64,000 nucleotides of DNA from Pachyseris speciosa (lineage: Eukaryota > Cnidaria > Anthozoa > Scleractinia > Pachyseridae): assembly GCA_016490735.1 (NCBI GenBank), contig JAEMWC010000155.1, forward strand, positions 85,001 to 149,000, written 5' to 3'. The position numbers and the translations under genes were made by a program. Positions 56,806 to 64,000 of the stretch are shown piece after piece (within the stretch, counting starts at the first letter, position 1; every line of letters begins with the position of its first letter). The notes under the pieces were generated by a model. That model did not search any database and was not told where the DNA came from. It worked only from the letters and a program-made list of their open reading frames with translations.

Positions 56806-57146
56806 ATGCCGGAAGTGAACTTTGTGGATGAAACAAGGGGGGTCTTGTCACGAAGTCACGATAGTAAATTTTCGATTTCACGAATCACGACTCAAGTGTT
56901 AAATTCACTAAGGTCACGGAAAAAATCTGATCACAATGCAATGAAATTCAGCTACGAACTCAACTTTAGACATTCACGATTTATTTCTTATCTACTCATG
57001 ATTCACAGCCAAGGACTTTCGCATTTCACGCCTCACGGAATACACTTCAATCACGATTCACAGAACAGTTTTATTTTTATCAAATCACGATTCACAGAGC
57101 ACAAAAAAACCGGATCACGGCGTCACGAAAATACCCTTGGCCCCCC
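56806..57146. repeat. Irregular TCACGA/ATTCACGA-rich repeat
   Basis: TCACGA, TTCACG or CACGATTCAC occurs well over a dozen times, including GATTTCACGAATCACGAC, CATTTCACGCCTCACGGAAT and TCAATCACGATTCACAGA. Spacing is irregular. The open plus frame 56806-57192 is a by-product. Confidence 0.75.
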
Positions 57147-57664
57147 TCTCAACAATGTGAAGAAAATTTTACCCTTTTTTATTAACACGTAATTGCAATG
57201 AGTCCTCGTAAAATTAAAGAATAATATGACCTACGTTTTCAAAAGTTGCTGAAATTGCCAGAGCCGCGCAATCTCAGCAACTTGTGAAAACACGCGTCTC
57301 GGCCCCATGCGATTACCTATACGAATATCAGCAAACTTTATGACTTTTCCATAATTTACCTGATGAAAACAAATTGGTATGTTCGAAATGAAAGTAAAGA
57401 AAGACGATAAAATTTTTGCTGTGGTAAATAGAATTTCATTGACCACGTGACTTAATGCTTCAATGGAAACAAGGTTTAGTTTAATGTTGAGTCTTTTATA
57501 CGTTTCAATTGGAAAAAAATTTAAACCGTCGCACCTTTTGTGGTTATCCGCTATTCAAGCGTTTCGTTTCTGGTTTTGATTATGTTTTGGTCAAATTCAG
57601 ACGATTTTCTGAGATTTTGGGCAAATCAAGAAATTCAAGATGGCGGAATTTTAGCGCTGTTTAA

Positions 57665-58447
57665 AGTGCCTATGAAATGAAAAATAATTGCTACTTATTT
57701 GAAAGGCTTTTCAAAATAAAGAAGAATGGCGTTTTCCTTTTTGGAATATCTTTTTTCGTTCTAGAGATATTAACGTTTTTGTATTATGCAAATTAGGAAA
57801 GTGATGACGTCATAAATTGTGCAACTGAAATGTTCAAATACTGAATCAAGAATATCTCTAGAAATATCGGAGCGATGATCTTCAAACTTGGCACCAGAAA
57901 TGCAGATCACAAAAGAAACAAAATGACGCCTGTGGTGCCATTGCCATGGCAACTCTCTTGGCTCCAGTCTCTTTCTGTCAAAAACCAAATATCCCCATTT
58001 ACATCCCTTTTAAGTGGGACAGAGGATCCTGCTCGAAACAGACATGGTTCTAATATTGTGTTAACTCTCCTCATTAGATTGCTGGGGGTGGATGATACTT
58101 GGTTAAGACAAAAACTGGGAATTTCATTTCTAATTAAGACAGGACCAGCGGCAAAACTGTTGTCATGGCAACAGCGCCACAGGTGTCATTTTGTTTCTTT
58201 TGTGGTGTAAATTTCTGCTGCCAAGTTTGAAGAACACTGCTCCAATATTTCTAGAGATATCATTGATTGAGTATTTTGCCATTTTAGTTGCACAATTTAT
58301 GACGTCATCACTTTCCTAATTTGCATAATACAAAAACGTTAATATCTCTAGATCAAAAAAAGATATTCCAAAAAGGAAAACGACATTCTTCTTTATTTTG
58401 AAAAGCCTTTCAAGTAAGCAGCAATTATTTTTCATTTCATAGGCACT
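57665..58447. mobile_element. 783-bp TTAA-site TIR element with paralogous empty site
   Basis: AGTGCCTATGAAATGAAAAA and its complement TTTTTCATTTCATAGGCACT mark the ends, with inverted similarity about 170 bp inward (AAAGTGATGACGTCATAAAT and complement). TTAA flanks both sides (57661-57664 and 58448-58451). Copy A reads GCTATTTAAGGTGACA with a single TTAA, giving a true empty site. No transposase. A second internal inverted repeat (GCCATTGCCATGGCAACTC; TTGTCATGGCAACAGC) is in the core. Confidence 0.9.
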
Positions 58448-58482
58448 TTAAGGTGACAAATGAATAACTTCCAGGATTAAAT

Positions 58483-58522
<40 letters not shown>

Positions 58523-58539
58523 GGTGTCTAAGGTTTTGC

Positions 58540-58910
58540 GAAGGATTCTGGCTGTACCCAGTAAACAGGCTCTCTACAATAAATCAAAACGACAAGTGAC
58601 ACCAATCTCTGCTAATCACTTTTCTATGTCTTTAGAGACAGTTTCTAATGCACCAATTATAACTGGCACCACAATTACTCTGCGCAATTTCCAAATCCGT
58701 TTCAACTCCCGCTTCATGTCTTGGTAGTTCTCAATTTTCTCTTTCTCTTTGTCTTTCACTCGGGTGTCAAATTGACAATCAACATCAATAATCAAGCACT
58801 TCCGTTCTATTTTATCCAGTACCACAATTTCAGGCGTATAGTGTTCAATCGTTTCGTCAGTCTGTACTTTGAAGTCCTACAATAGTTTGTTGTTTGTGGA
58901 TTCGTACACT
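58540..58910 (-). pseudogene. Non-LTR retrotransposon C-terminal domain remnant (copy B)
   Basis: Paralogue of 18187-18574: MVLDKIERKCLIIDVDCQFD, EKEKIENYQDMKRELKRIWK and PVIIGALETVSKDIEK on minus, with further stops. An (ATC)n tail at 58484-58521 lies beside it, as in copy A. Confidence 0.65.
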
Positions 58911-58994
58911 GGTTGTGGCTTATGGTTGTATTATGGCTGTATTATTATTATTATTACTTTCTTCCTGTTTTGAGCTTTGATTTTTTCTTTAAAG

Positions 58995-59195
58995 GAAATA
59001 CGTGTGCTTTGGATCCTGCCCCTGCCAACGGAGCCTTGGCCTGTAGTATTATTGACAATGACAGAGCGTGCGCTGTGATGTGCAAAAACGATTTTGATTT
59101 TACCTCTGTCCCCCCATTCCTCTATTTGCGTTCAAGTGGAACATGGTGGTTCGTTGGCTTCGGTATTTTTAACCTTCCATGGCCAGACCGCGAGG
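58995..59195 (+). CDS. CCP-domain exon, copy B, missing two core cysteines
   Basis: A 201-bp exon with AAAG acceptor (58993-58994), GTGAGA donor at 59196, phase 1-1, 67 codons with no stop. It aligns with copy A, with four extra residues (SIID) in loop 1. CALDPAPANGALAC and RACAVMCKNDFDF are kept, but the Cys in FFYLCSSG is Arg (FLYLRSSG) and the last Cys in PWPDC is Arg (PWPDRE). These should be the Cys3 and Cys4 partners of Cys1 and Cys2, so both standard CCP disulfides would be lost. The frame and splice sites survive, so decay is recent or the module has diverged. It may be a pseudo-exon. Confidence 0.5.
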
Positions 59196-59338
59196 GTGAG
59201 ATTTTATCAGCAGAATTTTAAATCAACGAGCTGAGTATAAGGAACAACCATAATTAGATAGTAAGAAAATCACATCATTGGTGAAAATGTTTTAGGCATC
59301 CACTCGATATGGATTGAAAGACCTCTAATCAACCTCCA

Positions 59339-59352
59339 AACCCCCCCCCCTC
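59339..59352. repeat. Poly-C tract
   Basis: A run of about 11 C's followed by CTCC. Confidence 0.9.
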
Positions 59353-59479
59353 CAACATCCTTACCTCTGACTTCCCCTATACAGCTTACTCGAGTAGATT
59401 AAGGCCTTGTTCTCAACTATCCGTGATTTTAAAGCACATTTTTAAAAGAAACCGCAGTTAATGCATCTAGTAGAACTAC

Positions 59480-60001
59480 AATCCTGGTCAAAAGTTGTTG
59501 GAACACCTCCGCTTAAAATCCACGATTTAAAGTATGTCCTTTACGTTTTGGAAAAAAAGACTAATGGAAGCCAGTGTAACTGACCCCCCTCCCCCTAGCA
59601 ATGTTAAATGCAATTGACCCTCTCCCCCTAGCAATGTTGAACCTTCCTCGCGTGTGATTTTGATTATGAATGTTGCGAAGCAGCGCCCACAGGGTGACAA
59701 GTCTTGTTATTCCTAAATTCCACGATTTGTTTCGTCCTTCCAAATTCGGACAATCCTGGCCAAAAGCTGTTGGGACACCTCCCCTTTTTCGCTCTAAAAC
59801 CCACGATTTAAAGTATGTCCTTTACATTTTGGAAAAAAATGAAGCTATTCTGATCTCAATGGCTTTTTCCCGAGATTTTCGTCAACATTGACAGGGGGGA
59901 GGGGGGAGGGGGTTGGGCCGTCTTGGGCCGGGTTAGTCTTGGGAGAGACTGTTTGAAGTCATCTGCGATGAACTGTCCCAACACTTTTGGCCAGGATTGA
60001 A
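59480..60001. mobile_element. TIR-like element with internal direct repeat
   Basis: CAATCCTGG(T/C)CAAAAG(T/C)TGTTGG occurs directly at 59480 and 59752 and inverted at the right end (CCAACACTTTTGGCCAGGAT). CACGATTTAAAGTATGTCCT occurs at 59521 and 59803. G/C-rich tracts (GGGGGGAGGGGGGAGGGGG near 59895) lie near the right end. One copy probably inserted into or duplicated within another. Confidence 0.55.
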
Positions 60002-60603
60002 GTAAGCAATAAAATAAAACAAAGGAGAAAAGGGAGAAGTAAAAAAACTGACATATCCTGGTCACGTGATCGACCACGCCCACTCTTGTTGGAAACTTCT
60101 TACCAACGATTCCCACTATTTGCGACCTATGTAGTTACAGTTTCTTATCATAAAAACAGTGTTATGGACATCCACACGGAATGGGTGGCCACCTTACAAT
60201 TTGACAAGTGCCAGTCCTCCTCTAATTGAAATTTACGTTAGTCAAAAAACGTTAAATGATGTTACCTCATTCCGACCATTGTTTTGAAAACATGACTAGT
60301 GGCCATTGCTGTAATATATTACAGTAAAAATTTTCACTCTTTAACTAGTGGGAATATTTAGTCAAAGGGTTTTTTGATAAAATAGTGCGTGGCTGGTCAC
60401 GTGATCAAGTTATGAAGAATTTTGAAAATGAGATTTTAAGATTTCTTGGTTATAACTAATCTTAAATCATCAGTTTCAGAATATAGTAAAAACACATTAC
60501 AACTGACCACGTACCCCCTAATTAAAAATCTTAAAATATACAGGGAACTAGGCCTTAATCTACCTGAGTAGCCCATAACCGTTTTGACACAACATGTTGG
60601 TGT
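60002..60603. other. No gene recognised
   Basis: AT-rich sequence with GTCACGTGATC twice (60061 and 60396), and no exon. Confidence 0.4.
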
Positions 60604-61558
60604 TTAATTGTAAGTGCTGAAGTCGCTAGACCTATTATCAGGAAAAGCCATGACATGCTTTTCACGTTGCATTCTCTTTCTCATTTCTTCGACGTGGCCT
60701 TTCTGCTTGACAAATTAATTTCAATAGAACAACGTCATCTCGCGGTCGATTTTTTTTTTATGTCGTAAAGGTGGGTTGCGGTTAGCTACTGTGCAGTCAC
60801 GCTGCTACATGCGATACTCCGGGAACTTCTTAAGAAAAAGTCGCTGCAATTATACTTCTTTCGATGCCTAAATTTCTACTAATATATAGTAGCTTATGCA
60901 GTGTAGTTTGCATGCATTGAAGTTTTATTGAAAGCCATGGCGCACGCACGAAATTTTCCCGAAGCCGGCACCTGCGAAGGCAGGGAGTAAAATCTAAAGA
61001 GAACTTTGAAATAGAATAGAGCTATTCGACTGTCAGTAATGCCGGTCAGATCTGCATGGTTGAGAATTGTCTCAGTCCTGGTTTTTTTTTTTGACCCGTA
61101 TACGTGTTAGCTCCGTAAAACTCTTACAAAGTTACGTAGCTTTGAATCTTTTCAGTCAATGGTTATTAAGCCACAAGAAACTACTAAGTTTTATTAACCT
61201 CGGAAAACTTATTTCCCTATCATTAAAATGTACTGTAGCTAAATGTTAGACTAAATGCTAAAGTTGTACGAACAAAGAACACTCAGATTATAAAACCTAA
61301 AAAAGAAAGATCATATCTTTCTTTTCACAAAACTTTTCAAAGCGGCGTTAAAGCGGCGTTAGAGTGAAAGTCAGTGAACAGCGTAAAGCTACTAGACGTA
61401 AACATGACGTAATTTGGCATGAAATGCAGCATAATAAGCTATGATTTATTTTTATTTATTTATTTATTCATTTATTTTGCAACACCACAAATAACATTAA
61501 AATGAAAACAAAAAAGATAGAATGAATAGAGGTAACAATGGCGAGGAGGCCTGAAGGA

Positions 61559-63372
61559 TATGAGGGGTGATTTCCGCCAAAATTATGTTTCAAATTGTGT
61601 TATACAGAATCTCCAATTTTTCTTACTGGCAATTAAATTCTTTTCTAAAGAGTTGGAACAGAAATTGAGATGCCACAAAAGAAATTGAACCAACAGAACA
61701 GAAATTAAGACATGAGAAGTGAAATAAAGACACTAAAACAGAAATTGGAGCAACAGAACAGAAATTACGAAGCAATTAACAACCGATCCAATTTCTGTTC
61801 TGTTGCTTCAATTTCTATTCTGATGGGGGTGTGGCTCAAATGGGGAACCGAGCAGAACCTGGGTAAGAACTAGTTCTACATTGTAATTTATGAACATACA
61901 TGCGATGCCTAAGTCACGTATAGAAAATTAATTCCTTGTTTGAAATGGCCTTTTAGCCCAATGTATCTCCTTATTAGAGGAAGTTAAAGAAATTATCGAG
62001 GGTCGGAACAACACAACGACCAATTCCACAATGAATGGCAATGAAACATCAACCCACTGTCATGCAAGTGAAACAGAGGTTTCTCAGTTGGATCCAGGCA
62101 GAGCCACGCGCTCAAAGAATAATTCAAAATTTTAGGTCGCTGTTTTCGACTTTATACCAGCTAGATCTGTTCCCGGACCATCTTCGTCTGTAGGGAACAA
62201 TTCTTATAGGCTGCTCAAGCTGTATACAGGCGGAACACGATAGCAAATTCAAAGACCTTCAAAGTTTCATGAAGTTTAGCTCTAACAAGGCACACATAGA
62301 CCTCCCTTTTCTGTATGAGATCGGGGGAGTATTTTTAAAGATTTTTATAGCAAGGGCTGGTTTTGTATTAGGTGCCATGTGTTCATTTGAATCTGTTTGA
62401 GATTGTAAAGGCACTGATGGGCGATATTCTGTAACAAACGGCAAAATTCGTTTGCGTGTTTTTGTTTATTATGTAGAGCCGACATTCTTTCACTATAATT
62501 AACTCCTGACAGGGTCATATTCACAAGGTTATCTGGATAACATCTGAAATCTTTTTTGTTTAAATAGAGCAGAGTTTCCTTCAAATTTTTCTTTGAAGAG
62601 TTAGTTCTAAGAACCGCCTTAGATAATTTGCTGACGCCCGGAGGGTGACAGGAGTTAAAATGCCAGCTGAAATGCGTGAATTGGAAGTGCGTGCGTACGT
62701 CAAGAATAGACTCCTTTTCAAATCTGAATTGACGATCAATCAAAAACTTAAGCTGTTCCTCTGTAATACGGTAACGCGGTCTGCCTTGTTGACCGCTTAA
62801 GACCATATCGGCAGTTCGAGCTGAAGAAGAGCAGCTATGAGCACGAACTTGATTCAGGTCTACGTTTCTGTTTACAACATCGAGTAGCCAGTCCAGGCGA
62901 AATAAGGCTCTTCAGTCATAAAAGCCTGTGGATCTCTCAATACGTCTCCCGCAACATCTAGAATACTTCTCCGAAATACATTTTCATCAGCGGCCATCTT
63001 GGGATCGGAATAAACTTTCATTTCGCGGGAAGATCATCGAATATATGTTTATAAATTATAATGTAGAACTAGTTCTTACCCAGGTTCTGCTCGGTTCCCC
63101 ATTTGAGCCACACCCCCATCAGAATAGAAATTGAAGCAACAGAACCGGTTGTTAATTGTTTCGTAATTTCTGTTCTGTTGCTCCAATTTCTGTTTTAGTG
63201 TCTTTATTTCACTTCTCATGTCTTAATTTCTGTTCTGTTGGTTCAATTTCATTTGTGGCGTCTCAATTTCTGTTCCAACTCTTTAGAAAAGAATTTGATT
63301 GCCAGTAAGAAAAATTGGAGATTCTGTATAACACAATTTGAAACATAATTTTGGCGGAAATCACCCCTCATA
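61559..63372. mobile_element. 1.8-kb TIR element with 6-bp TSD carrying a PLE remnant
   Basis: TATGAGGGGTGATTTCCGCC and its complement form the ends. TIRs run about 330-340 bp (61559-61897 and 63040-63372) and include many (A)ACAGAAATTG/CAATTTCTGTT units. GAAGGA flanks both sides (61553-61558 and 63373-63378), and the uninterrupted relative at 40677-40690 reads CCTAAAGAAAACTG. No transposase is visible. The core contains a minus-strand PLE fragment. Confidence 0.8.
62259..62806 (-). pseudogene. Penelope-like element RT C-terminal remnant
   Basis: On minus, FDVRTHFQF-type and PPGVSKLSKAVLRTNSSKK residues, then YPDNLVNMTLSGVNYSERM, and after a frameshift near 62440 the residues PFVTEYRPSVP and NTPPISYRKGRSM. 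These are the C-terminal landmarks of cnidarian PLE RTs (NLI...LSEV.Y; LPFVT.Y.P..P; PPI.YRKG.S). The catalytic core and GIY-YIG domain are absent. Confidence 0.65.
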
Positions 63373-63631
63373 GAAGGAAACTATGTAGCTTATGTTAATA
63401 AGGCCTCCTCAGTTATTGTTTTACAAGATGAAATTAAAAAAGAAGAACGTGACGACGGATACAATTACCAAATGTAAATAAAGATAATACTTAGATATTT
63501 ATGTAAAACTACATAAACGATTGGTTGGATTGCGATAAGAGATTAAGAGTGTTGTTGTGCAGTGTGGACAATGGGGAGGTGCCAGTCAGACTACTTGGCG
63601 CACTCCAATAATAAGAAAGTGTAAAAATTAA

Positions 63632-64000
63632 TCAAAGGGCGCCTATGGCTAACTCGTGGATGAGGTACACAAAGCCAAGCCTTTGTCTACCGGCCTTTGT
63701 AGCACAGGTATCACTAGAAGACATATGTGAGGGAATGCTGGAAATTTAACTGCTAAGTTTATTGACTTTTCTGCCCTTTGTAGGAACCATATGTGATAGT
63801 ATTTGCCTACGAATCTAGAGCCTCTTTGGAGGGTATCACTGTCCACTAGCTCACTGTAGGGTTCCTGTTTTAAGACAGCCACTCATCTCCAGTTCCTTTG
63901 TAGTCATGTTATTTTGTTATGCAAACGATTGCAAACAGAGTTGGCAGTGAGGAAGCCCGAGACCCAGTGGGTTTCACGAAGTTGTGTGCAGAGGAGACTA
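63632..64000. other. No gene recognised at window end
   Basis: A minus frame at 63649-63882 (WFLQRAEKSINLAVKFPAFP) has no recognised motif. The window ends in sequence I cannot assign. Confidence 0.35.

Larger units (their letters stand above)
57147..59245 (+). repeat. Segmental duplication, copy B (matches 17603-18915)
   Basis: Co-linear with copy A: CAAAAGTTGCTGAAATTGC, GATTACCTATACGAATATCA, ATGGCGGAATTTTAGCGCT, LINE remnant, ATT microsatellite, CCP exon, and AATCAACGAGCTGAGTATAA after it. It differs by the TTAA element at 57665-58447. Confidence 0.85.
60604..63631. repeat. Dispersed 1.2-kb repeat (copy 2), split by a TIR element
   Basis: Matches 39753-40934 on both sides of the insertion at 61559-63372. 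Left part GTGTTTAATTGTAAGTGCTG to GGCGAGGAGGCCTGAAGGA; right part GAAGGAAACTATGTAGCTTA to AATAAGAAAGTGTAAAAATT. Confidence 0.8.

Noticed and set aside
57875..58210. 111-codon plus frame inside the TTAA element
   Set aside because: It lies in the palindromic core, is low in motifs and mirrors inverted sequence; not a transposase.

Overview
The window reads as a transposon-dense stretch of an animal nuclear genome. Multi-exon coding pieces carry canonical GT/AG splice sites, SINEs carry Pol III A and B boxes, and L1-like LINEs, Penelope-like elements (PLEs), a Ty3/Gypsy gag remnant and many terminal-inverted-repeat (TIR) elements are present. The repeat families look like those common in anthozoan (stony coral) genomes. 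That placement is inferred from memory of such sequences, not from a search. There are no operons or bacterial-style genes, and almost every long reading frame is a transposon remnant or chance.

Layout. 0.8-2.7 kb: a broken, internally duplicated copy of an unnamed protein family. 4.8-10.2 kb: a near full-length two-ORF L1-like LINE (minus strand) with a 13-bp target-site duplication (TSD). 10.8-14 kb: PLE remnants, palindromic MITE-like elements, a perfect 41-bp-arm palindrome and a tRNA-like SINE head. 14-19 kb: a probable host gene with a signal-peptide exon (15804-15867) and a Sushi/CCP exon (18669-18857) whose splice phases match. The CCP segment is duplicated at 57.1-59.2 kb, again with an upstream signal-peptide exon (55345-55456) in matching phase, but that copy has lost the two cysteines expected to be the last two core CCP cysteines.

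18.9-39.75 kb is one nested structure. An L1-like ORF2 runs to 20212, is split by a 15.5-kb array of composite SINE units and tiny hairpin elements, resumes at 35669-35912, is split again by a 3.8-kb foldback element at a TTAA site, and resumes for about 50 bp at 39701. Part of the array (about 24460-27720 and 31911-35668) is duplicated almost identically. 41.8-43.6 kb holds a large foldback element whose right arm is interrupted by PLE and LINE fragments. 49-64 kb holds more TIR elements, the second CCP copy and a long repeat also present at 39.75-40.9 kb.

The most interesting system is at 47531-48131 and 53036-53580: tandem repeats (256-nt and 299-nt periods) that each carry a type I hammerhead ribozyme core with a long complementary stem I. 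This is the architecture of a retrozyme, a small non-autonomous retroelement thought to spread as circular RNA. The first copy is a precise dimer with a 15-bp TSD and an inverted 5' end, inserted in a LINE ORF2 that reads in frame when the insertion is removed.

How the parts relate: autonomous L1-like LINEs and PLEs could have supplied reverse transcriptase to the SINEs and retrozymes. The host contribution seems limited to two small secreted-protein gene fragments sitting in repeat-filled introns.
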